A stretch of 64,000 nt of DNA from an uncultured Pelagibacteraceae bacterium (GTDB lineage Bacteria; Pseudomonadota; Alphaproteobacteria; Pelagibacterales; Pelagibacteraceae): assembly GCA_902606835.1 (NCBI GenBank), contig CACLHW010000001.1, positions 1 through 64,000 of the forward strand. The letters run 5' to 3'. The position numbers and the translations under genes are program-made. The notes beneath the pieces were generated by a model that was given only the letters and a program-made list of their open reading frames with translations, did not search any database and was not told the origin of the DNA. Of the stretch, positions 33,233-43,025 are shown piece after piece (position 1 is the first letter of the stretch; the number at the start of each line of letters is the position of its first letter).

Positions 33233-34308
33233 TTTTTTAATTTCCTTAGTAGATCAATTTTCTGCTTTAAATGTATTTCGTTATCTTACTTTCAGAACAG
33301 GACTTTCAGTAATGTCTTCAATGATCATTGTATTTATAATTGGAGGACCTTTTATAAGATTTATTGAATCTCGCAAAATAACAGGACCCATAAGAGATGA
33401 TGGACCATTGGATCATATAGTAAAAAAAGTTGGAACACCGACAATGGGAGGGGTTCTAATTTTAATTGGAATACTTTTTGGCACTTTACTTTGGGCAGAT
33501 TTAAAAAATTCTTATATTTGGGTTTTATTAATGGTTGCAACAAGTTTTGGATTACTAGGTGCTGCCGATGATTACCTAAAAATAAAAAGAAAAAATTCAG
33601 TAGGGATATCCTCAGGAATGAAAATCCTTTGGCAAATTATTCTTTCTTTAATTGCAGTATTTTTACTATTAGAATTTGGTTACAACGAGCATCTTAAAAA
33701 TCTTTATTTTCCCTTTTTTAAAAATCTAGTTATTCACTTGGGTTTATTTTTTATTCCCTTTTTTATATTTGTAATTGTGGGATCTTCAAATGCAGTTAAT
33801 TTAACAGATGGTTTAGACGGCTTAGCAACTGTACCAGTAATGCTTGTTGCATTATCGTTTACTTTAATTTGTTATGTAGTAGGAAATACAGTTTTTTCTG
33901 AATATTTACAAATACCTTACATTGCTAACGTTGGAGAGGCTTCAATCTTTTGTGGTTCTATTGTCGGTTCATGTTTAGGTTTTTTATGGTATAACGCTCC
34001 GCCAGCAAAAATTTTTATGGGAGATACTGGATCGCTATCTTTGGGAGGATCTCTAGGAGCTGTTAGTATAATTTCAAAACACGAAATAGTTCTTGCAATA
34101 ATAGGGGGGCTTTTTGTTCTTGAAACCGTTTCAGTCATTATTCAAGTAATATCTTTTAAATTTTTTGGAAAGAGAGTTTTTATGATGGCACCGCTTCATC
34201 ATCATTTTGAAAAAAAAGGGATGGGCAGAGTCAACTGTTGTAATACGATTCTGGATAATATCTATAATTCTAGCATTAATAGGTTTGGCAACGCTAAAAT
34301 TAAGATAG
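33222..34308 (+). CDS. mraY: Phospho-MurNAc-pentapeptide transferase, C-terminus apparently frameshifted at A8/G3 (about 34210-34220)
   Basis: [47 protein letters not shown]; removing one base gives [29 protein letters not shown] ending 34308, just before murD. Confidence 0.95.
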
Positions 34309-34311
34309 TTA

Positions 34312-35634
34312 ATGTTTACTTTACAAAAATATCAAAATAAAAAAATTGCGATTTATGGCATGGGAATAACAGGCTTTTCAACAGCAAAAGTTTTTAAAAG
34401 AATAAAAGCCAAGGTTTATTGTTGGGATGATGACAAAAAAAAAAGAAAAAAAGCAAAAAATTTAAACTTTAATATTGAAAAATTTTGGATCAATAAAGAA
34501 CCAATAGATAAAATTGTAATTAGTCCTGGTATAGACATTAACAAATGTAGATTAAAAAATTATTTAATAAAAAATAAAAGTAAAATAATTACAGACCTGG
34601 ATTTATTTTTTGAAATAAACAAAAATTCATTAATTATATCAGTGACTGGAACAAACGGAAAATCTACAACATGTAAATTAATTGAAAAAATTCTTAAAAC
34701 AGCAAAACGAAGTGTGAAAACTGTAGGTAATATAGGATATCCTATTTTATTTAACAGTAAATTAAAAAAAAAAGATATTTATATTTTAGAAGTATCTTCA
34801 TATCAGCTTGAGTATTCCAAACCTTTTCGATCAAGACATGCAGCTATTTTAAATATCTCTCCAGATCATTTAGAGAGGCATAAAAATTTAAAAAATTATA
34901 TAAAGATTAAGTCAAAGATATTTTTAGCCCAAAAAAAATCAGATTTTTCCTATATAAATGGAATAAATAAGTATTCAAAAGTACTAAAAAAAATATTTAA
35001 GAATAAAAAATTAAAATCAAATCTAATTCAAATTAAAAAATCAAAAAAAGTATTATTTTTAAATAAAATAAAAAATAAATATTTTAAAAGTGATGGAAAT
35101 ATTGAAAACCTGCTTTTTGCTTATAAAATAGTTAAGAAATTAAAAATTAAGGATGAAATTATAATAAAAGCTGTAAACAATTTTAAAGGGCTTGCTCACC
35201 GTCAAGAAAAAGTATTATCAAATAAAAAATTTGTATGTATTAACGATTCTAAAGCAACAAGTTTTGATGCAAGTCTACAATCTTTGTCAAATTATGATAA
35301 TATTTATTGGATTGTAGGTGGGCTTCCAAAACGTCACGACCGCTTCAATTTAAAAAAAGTAAAAAAAAATATAGTTAAAGCATATATAATTGGTAACAAT
35401 ATTTCTTTTTTTAAAAAACAAATTAATAGAAATATTAAGTACCAAATTTCAAAAAATATCAAAAGTGCCTTAGCCCATATTTACCAAGATTTCAGATTAG
35501 ATAAAAATAAAAAAAAAACTATTCTTCTTAGCCCTTCTGCTGCCTCTTTTGACCAATTCAAAAATTTTGAAAGTAGAGGTAATTACTTTAAAAACTTGGC
35601 GATTAAAAAATTTAACAGAGGATATAATGTTTAG
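34312..35634 (+). CDS. murD: UDP-N-acetylmuramoylalanine--D-glutamate ligase
   Basis: SVTGTNGKSTTCKLI, LNISPDHLERH, NDSKATSFDA. Confidence 0.95.
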   Translation: MFTLQKYQNKKIAIYGMGITGFSTAKVFKRIKAKVYCWDDDKKKRKKAKNLNFNIEKFWINKEPIDKIVISPGIDINKCRLKNYLIKNKSKIITDLDLFFEINKNSLIISVTGTNGKSTTCKLIEKILKTAKRSVKTVGNIGYPILFNSKLKKKDIYILEVSSYQLEYSKPFRSRHAAILNISPDHLERHKNLKNYIKIKSKIFLAQKKSDFSYINGINKYSKVLKKIFKNKKLKSNLIQIKKSKKVLFLNKIKNKYFKSDGNIENLLFAYKIVKKLKIKDEIIIKAVNNFKGLAHRQEKVLSNKKFVCINDSKATSFDASLQSLSNYDNIYWIVGGLPKRHDRFNLKKVKKNIVKAYIIGNNISFFKKQINRNIKYQISKNIKSALAHIYQDFRLDKNKKKTILLSPSAASFDQFKNFESRGNYFKNLAIKKFNRGYNV

Positions 35635-36772
35635 TTTTAATAGAGAAAATACCAGCTTAATAGCCAAAATGTGGAGAAATGTGGATAAACAAATTTTATT
35701 TTTATTTATATTTCTTTTTTTATTAGGATTATTCTTTTCATTTTCATCAACCTCATCTGTTGTAGCAGAGAAAATGAATAAACAAACATATTTTTTTTTC
35801 ATTAAACATTTAATTTTTGTTCTAATCTCACTTTTATTAGTTCTAATAATTTCCATTCAAGATAAAGATAGATTGATAAAACTTTTGCCATACTTATTTT
35901 TTGTATCACTTTTATTACTTTCGTTAGTTCCTTTGTTTGGAGTCGAAGTTAAAGGTTCAAAAAGATGGATGGATTTTCCATTTCTTCCAAGATTTCAACC
36001 AGTAGAACTTTTAAAACCATTATTTATAATTTTTGCAGCCAAAATTATTGTTTTAGAAAATAAAATTAACATTTACAGGAGATATTTTTATACTTTTTTA
36101 ATTCTGCTATTTGTTATTGTATTATTAATTAATCAGCCCGATCTTGGACAAAGTTTGTTGTTAATAATTACTTGGATTACTATGATTTTTGTTTCAGGAT
36201 TTAATATGGTAGTTTTAACTATATTGGGCTTAGTATTTATAAGCGTCATTGCACTTTTAATTATTTTTCTTCCAGAGAAATTTGGCTATGTTTTTTTAAG
36301 AATCAAAACTTTTTTTGATCCAGAATCAGGGGATAATTTTCAATCGCAAAAAGCTTTAGATGCCATTAAACAAGGAGGGCTTACCGGGCAAGGCATGGGC
36401 GAAGGTATATTAAAAGACAAAGTTCCAGAAGCCCACACGGACTATATTATTGCAGTAATTTCAGAAGAGTTTGGTGCGATATCAGTTTTATTTATACTTA
36501 TATTATTTTTATTTATTGGATATAGAGCTTTAAGTAAAATTTTTTTTGAAAAAGATGAATTTTTAAAATTAGCTTTATCAGGTTTAGTTTCACTTTTAAT
36601 CATACAAACATTTATTCATGTAGGTGTTAATATTAGGCTGTTACCAACAACAGGAATGACTCTTCCATTTTTAAGTTATGGAGGGTCATCTTTAATAGGA
36701 AGTGCATTTATAGCAGGGGTTATTTTGAATTTTACCAGAAAAGATTCAACGAGGTATTTTAAAAATGACTAA
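35627..36772 (+). CDS. ftsW: SEDS peptidoglycan glycosyltransferase FtsW
   Basis: Multi-TM, GSKRWMDFPFLPRFQPVELLKPLFI, LPTTGMTLPFLSYGGSSLIGSAF; start at 35627 preferred to the ORF start 35549. Confidence 0.95.
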   Translation: MFSFNRENTSLIAKMWRNVDKQILFLFIFLFLLGLFFSFSSTSSVVAEKMNKQTYFFFIKHLIFVLISLLLVLIISIQDKDRLIKLLPYLFFVSLLLLSLVPLFGVEVKGSKRWMDFPFLPRFQPVELLKPLFIIFAAKIIVLENKINIYRRYFYTFLILLFVIVLLINQPDLGQSLLLIITWITMIFVSGFNMVVLTILGLVFISVIALLIIFLPEKFGYVFLRIKTFFDPESGDNFQSQKALDAIKQGGLTGQGMGEGILKDKVPEAHTDYIIAVISEEFGAISVLFILILFLFIGYRALSKIFFEKDEFLKLALSGLVSLLIIQTFIHVGVNIRLLPTTGMTLPFLSYGGSSLIGSAFIAGVILNFTRKDSTRYFKND

Positions 36773-37838
36773 AAAAATAATATTTTCAGCCGGAGGGACT
36801 GGCGGCCATATATTTCCTGCAATAAATTTAATGAAACATTTTAATGATTTGGGACATAAAGTATTATTAGTAACTGATAAAAGAGGAATTAATTTTATAG
36901 ATAACTATTCACAATTTAAATCATATGTTTTATCAGCGGGTACACCAACTAATAAAAATTTTTTAAAGAAAATTTTATCTTTATTTATTATTTTTTATTC
37001 ATTAATAAAATCAGCAATAATACTAAAGAAAGAGAAAGTCGATTTAGTCGTTGGGTTTGGAGGCTACGTTTCTTTTCCAATTTCTTACACATCCAAATTT
37101 TTTAATTTGCCTCTAATTATATATGAAAATAATTCGATTTTGGGAAGAACAAATAAATATTTATTACCATCAGCAAAAAAAATTTTTCTGTCAAAAAATA
37201 TAAAAAATTTCCCTAAAAAATATGAACATAAAATCTGTCGCGTAGGTGCAATTTTAAACAAAAATATTATTAACTTTTCTAATAAAAAATATAATAATAA
37301 TAAAATTTTTTCTATACTGGTTTTAGGTGGCAGCCAAGGAGCAGAAATTTTTGGAAAGATTGTTCCACCAGTTGTTAAAATGATAAGGGACAAAGGATAT
37401 GAGATAAAAATTAATCAACAATGTATAAAAAATCAAAAAAATGAACTAATTAACTATTATGATAAAAACAAAATTAAAAATAATATTTTTGAATTTGATA
37501 ATAACATCATAGAATTAATACTTACTTCGGACTTGGCCATAACCAGATGTGGAGCCTCTTCAACGGCAGAGCTAGTTCATATGCTTACGCCATTTATAGC
37601 TGTTCCTTTGCCCAATTCTATAGATAACCACCAATATTTAAATGCCAAGTTTTATGAAGAAAAAGGATGTTGTTGGATAATAGAACAAAAAAATTTTAAT
37701 AGTGAAAATTTATCAAATTTAATTATAGAAATTTTAAATAATAAAAATAAATTAGAAGCAATTCACAACAATATGAAAAAAAATCATAGCAAAGAAGTGT
37801 ACAGCATTATAGAAAATGAAATTAAAGAGCTTTTATGA
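36765..37838 (+). CDS. murG: MurG GlcNAc transferase
   Basis: SAGGTGGHIFPAINL, GFGGYVSFP, LVLGGSQGAEIF, TRCGASSTAEL. Confidence 0.96.
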   Translation: MTKKIIFSAGGTGGHIFPAINLMKHFNDLGHKVLLVTDKRGINFIDNYSQFKSYVLSAGTPTNKNFLKKILSLFIIFYSLIKSAIILKKEKVDLVVGFGGYVSFPISYTSKFFNLPLIIYENNSILGRTNKYLLPSAKKIFLSKNIKNFPKKYEHKICRVGAILNKNIINFSNKKYNNNKIFSILVLGGSQGAEIFGKIVPPVVKMIRDKGYEIKINQQCIKNQKNELINYYDKNKIKNNIFEFDNNIIELILTSDLAITRCGASSTAELVHMLTPFIAVPLPNSIDNHQYLNAKFYEEKGCCWIIEQKNFNSENLSNLIIEILNNKNKLEAIHNNMKKNHSKEVYSIIENEIKELL

Positions 37839-39232
37839 AAATTAATATAGCAAGCAAAGAGATAGTTCATTTTATTGGAATTGGTGGAATTGGAATGAGT
37901 GGTCTAGTTCAAATTATGAAAAATATGGGATTCAAGACTCAAGGAAGCGATTTAAATAAAAACAAAAATACAGATAGACTAATTAAATCAGGCATTAAAG
38001 TTTTTTTTGGACATAACAAAAATAATTTAAAAAAAGCAACGATGGTTGTAATTTCCTCAGCTATTAAAAATAATAACAAAGAATTAAAAGCTGCAAGATA
38101 TAAAAAACTCCCAATATTTAAAAGAGGCGACATGTTAGCAAACATTGTAGCTCTAAAAAAAAATATTGTTATTACCGGAGCACATGGAAAAACAACAACA
38201 ACATCATTAGTTGCAAATATTTTATTAGAAGCAGGCTTAGACCCCACTGTAATTAATGGAGGTGTAATAAATTCATTTAAGAATACAGCACAACTTGGTA
38301 AAGGAGATTGGGCCGTAATAGAATCTGACGAGTCAGATGGGAGTTTTTTAAAACTACCAGTCACATATTCAATTGTAACTAATATTGATAGAGAACATCT
38401 AGATTATTACGGAAATTTTGAAATACTAAAAAAAAGTTTTTTAAAGTTTATTGAGAAAACACCTTCATTTGGCAAATCACTCATATGTGTTGATAATAAA
38501 TATTTAAAATCTTTAGTGCAAAAGTGTAAAAATAGAAATTTTTTAACTTACGGATTTAGTAAAAAAGCAAACTACCAAATAACTAATGTAAAAAAAAATA
38601 TAGATTTTTCAATTTTTGATTTAAAAATAAATTTTTTGGGCGGAAAAATTAACACGATAAAAAATATAAAAATAAATTTACTTGGAGATCATAATATAAG
38701 CAATACAGCTGCATCTATAGCTGTGGCCTTAAATTTAGGGATAAAAATAAGAAAAATTAAAAGTGCGCTAGAAAAATTTATGGGAATACAAAGAAGATTT
38801 ACTAAAATTTTTTCTATCGGAAATATAGAATTTTTTGATGATTATGCGCATCATCCAACAGAAATAAAAGCTGTTATAAATGGAGCAAGGGAAGTATATA
38901 AAAAAAGGAAAATAATTTGTATTTTTCAGCCTCACAGATATTCAAGGGTTAATGATTTAAAGTATGAATTTGCATCATCTTTCAAATTTACTGATGCAGT
39001 AGTTCTTTGTCCGGTTTATTCGGCGGGGGAAAAATTAAAATATAATTTTAATCAAATAAATTTTTCAAATTTAATTTCAAAAAAATCCAATGTTCAAGTT
39101 ATTAATATAAAAGATCAAAAAGATTTAAAAAATTATTTTAAGAAAAACTTATTAGATAATGAACTAGTAATTTGCATGGGGGCTGGAAGTATTTCAAATT
39201 GGATAAGAGAAATAGGACAAGAATTAAAATGA
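37835..39232 (+). CDS. murC: UDP-N-acetylmuramate--L-alanine ligase
   Basis: HFIGIGGIGMSGL, ITGAHGKTTTTSL, DDYAHHPTEI, FQPHRYSR. Confidence 0.97.
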   Translation: MKINIASKEIVHFIGIGGIGMSGLVQIMKNMGFKTQGSDLNKNKNTDRLIKSGIKVFFGHNKNNLKKATMVVISSAIKNNNKELKAARYKKLPIFKRGDMLANIVALKKNIVITGAHGKTTTTSLVANILLEAGLDPTVINGGVINSFKNTAQLGKGDWAVIESDESDGSFLKLPVTYSIVTNIDREHLDYYGNFEILKKSFLKFIEKTPSFGKSLICVDNKYLKSLVQKCKNRNFLTYGFSKKANYQITNVKKNIDFSIFDLKINFLGGKINTIKNIKINLLGDHNISNTAASIAVALNLGIKIRKIKSALEKFMGIQRRFTKIFSIGNIEFFDDYAHHPTEIKAVINGAREVYKKRKIICIFQPHRYSRVNDLKYEFASSFKFTDAVVLCPVYSAGEKLKYNFNQINFSNLISKKSNVQVINIKDQKDLKNYFKKNLLDNELVICMGAGSISNWIREIGQELK

Positions 39233-40137
39233 ATTTGGTTTCAAAAGCAATGAGTATAAAAAATAAGGTCTCAGGAAAAATTCTATTTGATGAAAGTCTT
39301 TCAAGATATTCATGGTTTAATTTAGGGGGGCCAGCAAAAGTTATATTTAAGCCAAAAAATTTAAATGAACTTTCGTTTTTTTTAAAAAATATAAATGGTT
39401 TTAAAAAAATTTTAGTTTTAGGAGCGGGCTCAAATACTTTAATAAGAGATAATGGTTTTAGTGGAATAGTTATTAAACTTGGTTCGGCCTTCTCTCGCAT
39501 TTCATTATTTGATGAAAACACTATAATAGCCGGCGCGTCTGCTTTCGATAAAGATCTTTCAAATTTTGCCTTTAAAAATTCTGTTTCAGGTTTTGAATTT
39601 TTATCTTGTATTCCCGGAACTATTGGAGGTGGTATTAGAATGAATTCTGGCTGTTATGAGAATGATATATCTAAAATTCTAGTTTCTGTTCAGGCAATGG
39701 ATTTAAATGGGAAAATAAGGATAATTTATTCATCAGATATAAAATTTTCTTACAGAGGATGTAGTTTAGATAATGATCTGCTTTTTATAAGCGCTACATT
39801 TAAAGGTAAAAAAAATAATAAGAAAGATATTCAAAAAAAAATAAATTATTTTGTTGAAAAAAAAAAGAAAGATCAACCATCTAAAATTAAAACTTGTGGT
39901 AGTACATTTAAAAATCCTAAAAACGAAAAAGCTTGGAAACTAATTAAAGAATCAGGATGCGCGGGAATGAAATTTGGAGATGCATATATTTCTGAAAAAC
40001 ACTGCAATTTTTTTGTTAATGGAGGCAAAGCCAAATCTTCTGATCTAGAAAATTTAATAAATCAAGTTAAAGATAAAGTGCTTGATAAAACTGGAATAAA
40101 TCTTGAATTAGAACTTAAAATTGTTGGAGAAAAATAG
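39229..40137 (+). CDS. murB: UDP-N-acetylenolpyruvoylglucosamine reductase
   Basis: SWFNLGGPA, LGAGSNTLIRD, IPGTIGGGIRMNSGCY; start at 39229 (ATGA overlap with murC) preferred to 39172. Confidence 0.95.
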   Translation: MNLVSKAMSIKNKVSGKILFDESLSRYSWFNLGGPAKVIFKPKNLNELSFFLKNINGFKKILVLGAGSNTLIRDNGFSGIVIKLGSAFSRISLFDENTIIAGASAFDKDLSNFAFKNSVSGFEFLSCIPGTIGGGIRMNSGCYENDISKILVSVQAMDLNGKIRIIYSSDIKFSYRGCSLDNDLLFISATFKGKKNNKKDIQKKINYFVEKKKKDQPSKIKTCGSTFKNPKNEKAWKLIKESGCAGMKFGDAYISEKHCNFFVNGGKAKSSDLENLINQVKDKVLDKTGINLELELKIVGEK

Positions 40138-41057
40138 TGAAAAAGTCAGTCGTCATTCTTATGGGAGGAGTATCAGGCGAAAGAGAAATAAGTTTTTTGA
40201 CAGGAAAAGCTTGTTTTAAAGCATTAAAGAATAAGGGATTTAAAGTGAAAGCTTTAGACGCAAAAGGAAATTTTATTGAAAAATTAAAAAAATTACGACC
40301 AAATTTAGTACTCAACGCCCTTCATGGAAAATATGGAGAGGATGGTTTTGTTCAAAGTATACTTGAATCATTGAAAATTCCTTACACACATTCCGGAGTT
40401 TTATCTTCAAGTCTAGCAATGGATAAGCAATTATCCAGAATAATTTTTAAAAAAAAAAAAATAAAGGTACCAAAGTATTTTTTGTTAAAAAATATGGATG
40501 AAAAATACTTAATAAAAAAAATAAAAGATAAAAAAATTAAATTTCCTATAGTCGTAAAACCTGTTAATGAAGGATCAAGCTTAGGTGTCCATATTTGTAA
40601 AAATATTTATCAACTTAAAAATAAATTCAATAAACTTATTAGTAAATATGAAAAAATACTTGTTGAAGAATATATACCTGGAAAAGAAATACAAGCTGCA
40701 GTTATGGGAGAAAAAGTACTTGGAGCCATTGAGTTAGTTCCAAAAAGAGAATTTTATGATTACACTGCCAAATATTCCTCAAAAGCAAAAACAAAACATA
40801 TAATGCCAGCACCTTTAAATAAAAAGAAATATAAAGAGGTGCTTTTTTTAGCAAAGAAAGCCCATAAGGCCTTAGGATGCAGGGGAATAACAAGATCAGA
40901 TTTTAGATATTATAAAAATAAATTTTTTCTACTAGAAACTAATACTCAACCTGGCATGACTAGACTGTCATTAGTTCCTGAAATTGCAAGGTATAATGGA
41001 ATCAGTTTTGAAAATTTAGTACTTTGGATGATTAAAGATGCAAGCTGCAATAGATGA
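40137..41057 (+). CDS. ddl: D-alanine--D-alanine ligase (GTG start)
   Basis: MGGVSGEREISFLTG, LNALHGKYGEDG, NEGSSLGV, EYIPGKEI, LETNTQPGMT. Confidence 0.96.
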   Translation: MKKSVVILMGGVSGEREISFLTGKACFKALKNKGFKVKALDAKGNFIEKLKKLRPNLVLNALHGKYGEDGFVQSILESLKIPYTHSGVLSSSLAMDKQLSRIIFKKKKIKVPKYFLLKNMDEKYLIKKIKDKKIKFPIVVKPVNEGSSLGVHICKNIYQLKNKFNKLISKYEKILVEEYIPGKEIQAAVMGEKVLGAIELVPKREFYDYTAKYSSKAKTKHIMPAPLNKKKYKEVLFLAKKAHKALGCRGITRSDFRYYKNKFFLLETNTQPGMTRLSLVPEIARYNGISFENLVLWMIKDASCNR

Positions 41058-41737
41058 AAAAATTATATAAAATAATTTTATTATTAGCAGTTTTAATTTT
41101 TATATCTACGTATAACCCAAATGAACTTGGATCAAATTTTAAAAATAATTATGATTTTTTTAAAGTACAAAAAATCCTGGTTTTAAATAATACTTTAGTA
41201 AAAAAAAATATAATTAAAAATAAATTAGACCATATATATAAAAAAAATATTTTTTTAATAAAAAGACAAGATGTTGAAGAATCTCTAAAAGAAGTGGATT
41301 TTTTAGAAAAAATTGAAGTTAAAAAAAAGTATCCAAATACAGTAATAATTAAAATTTTTGAGACAAAACCAGTTGGAATTTTGTTCAAAAATAAAGATAA
41401 ATATATAATGGATAATTTAGCTAATTTAATTCTTTTTTATGAGAATTCAAAATTTATAAAACTTCCAAATATTTTTGGTGATGGGGCAGAAAAAGACTTT
41501 CTAAATTTTTTTGATAAGCTTAATGTTAATAAGTTTCCAAAGGAAGAAATTAAAAATTTTTTTTACTTTAGAATAGGTAGATGGGACTTAGAATTGGTAA
41601 ATAACAAAACGATTAAATTTCCGCATAATGTAAAAAATGATGTTATAAAAAAATCTATAGAATTGCTACAACGTAAAGATTTTCAAAACTATAATATTAT
41701 TGATTTACGGATAGATGGTAAGATAATAGTTGAGTAA
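41054..41737 (+). CDS. ftsQ: Cell division protein FtsQ (POTRA domain)
   Basis: N-terminal TM, VEESLKEVDFLEKIEVKKKYPNTVIIKIFETKPVGI, DLRIDGKIIV, position between ddl and ftsA. Confidence 0.85.
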   Translation: MKKLYKIILLLAVLIFISTYNPNELGSNFKNNYDFFKVQKILVLNNTLVKKNIIKNKLDHIYKKNIFLIKRQDVEESLKEVDFLEKIEVKKKYPNTVIIKIFETKPVGILFKNKDKYIMDNLANLILFYENSKFIKLPNIFGDGAEKDFLNFFDKLNVNKFPKEEIKNFFYFRIGRWDLELVNNKTIKFPHNVKNDVIKKSIELLQRKDFQNYNIIDLRIDGKIIVE

Positions 41738-42969
41738 TGAATCTTGAAGATCCAATAGGAATAATAGAATTAGGCAATACAAATTTGCAATGCCTTATTT
41801 TTAAAGTCGACAAAAATAATAATACAGAAATACTATCAACATCTACAACTCCTTCAGAAGGAATAAATAATGATGTGATAACTAATTTAGCCAAAGCTTC
41901 CAATGCAATTAGATTGTCAATAAGTACAGCTGAAAAAAAAGCAAAAACTTCTCTTAAAAAAATTAATGTGATCTTGGAACAACCAGATTTTTTATGTACT
42001 AAATTTTCAAAACATAAAAAAATTGATAAGTCTAAAATACACAGACACGATATTGAATTTTTATTAAATGAGGCAAAAAAACAATTAATTCTGAATGATA
42101 AGAATCAATCAATAATTCATATATTTAATCATAACTATATTGTAGACGGAAAAATTTTTGTTGAAGAGCCCATAGATGTTTTTGCAGATACATTAAGCCA
42201 TGAGATGACTTTTATTACAGCTCCAAAAAATAATTTAAAAAATATAAATCAAGTTTTTGATGATTGCGACATAGAAGTTGAAAGATTAATTTCGCGCACT
42301 TTTACGTTAGGAGTAAAATTATTAAGCATAGGAGAATTGCAAACAGGTTCTGCATTAATTAGTTTGGGAAATAAAAAAATTAGTTTAGGTTTATTCAAAA
42401 ATTTAGCACTGGTACATTCAGCAACTATACCTGTCGGTACTGATTATATTTCAAATGATATTTCAAAAGTATGTTCATTAAATTTTAATGAGGCGGAAAT
42501 TATAAAAGAAAATATTGATTTTTCATTTCAAAATAATGAAAAGCTCTTTGATAAAAATAATTATCTCAATGAATCATATTTTTTAGATTCTAACTATAGA
42601 AAAATTAGTAAAAATTTAATTATAAATGTGATTAAGGCAAGATTAGATGAAATTTTTGAAATGTTAAAAAAACAATTAATTGTTCCTGACTTAAAGTTAA
42701 ATTCAGGATTAAATATTTTATTATCAATTGATGGAACTAATTTAATTAATTTAGAAAAATATTGTGAAAATATTTTTAAAACTAATATTAAAAAATTTAA
42801 AAAAAATGAAAATGAGAATGACAATTATTTGGAGAATAATTTTGCTTCATTATTGGGAGCTATTAAAATTATTAGAGATGGATGGGAGACAGAAGCTATA
42901 CCTGAGTTTAGGGAAAAAAATATTGATAAAATAGGCTTTTTTGGCAAATTTTTTGGTAAGCTTAAATAA
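41737..42969 (+). CDS. ftsA: Divergent FtsA-like cell division protein
   Basis: Position after ftsQ, SHEMTFITAPKNNLKNINQVFDDCDIEVERL, C-terminal amphipathic IGFFGKFFGKLK; phosphate-binding motifs atypical. Confidence 0.8.
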   Translation: MNLEDPIGIIELGNTNLQCLIFKVDKNNNTEILSTSTTPSEGINNDVITNLAKASNAIRLSISTAEKKAKTSLKKINVILEQPDFLCTKFSKHKKIDKSKIHRHDIEFLLNEAKKQLILNDKNQSIIHIFNHNYIVDGKIFVEEPIDVFADTLSHEMTFITAPKNNLKNINQVFDDCDIEVERLISRTFTLGVKLLSIGELQTGSALISLGNKKISLGLFKNLALVHSATIPVGTDYISNDISKVCSLNFNEAEIIKENIDFSFQNNEKLFDKNNYLNESYFLDSNYRKISKNLIINVIKARLDEIFEMLKKQLIVPDLKLNSGLNILLSIDGTNLINLEKYCENIFKTNIKKFKKNENENDNYLENNFASLLGAIKIIRDGWETEAIPEFREKNIDKIGFFGKFFGKLK

Positions 42970-43025
42970 AAAAAAGCCCTGTATTCTTTAGTAACATAAG
43001 TTGTCTTCCAAGAATATTTAACCTT

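Noticed and set aside
37939-38364. 141-aa antisense ORF in murC (also 39138..39521 and 31849..32208 over murB/murE-F)
   Set aside because: Common in AT-rich genomes; no motifs or separate regulatory signals.
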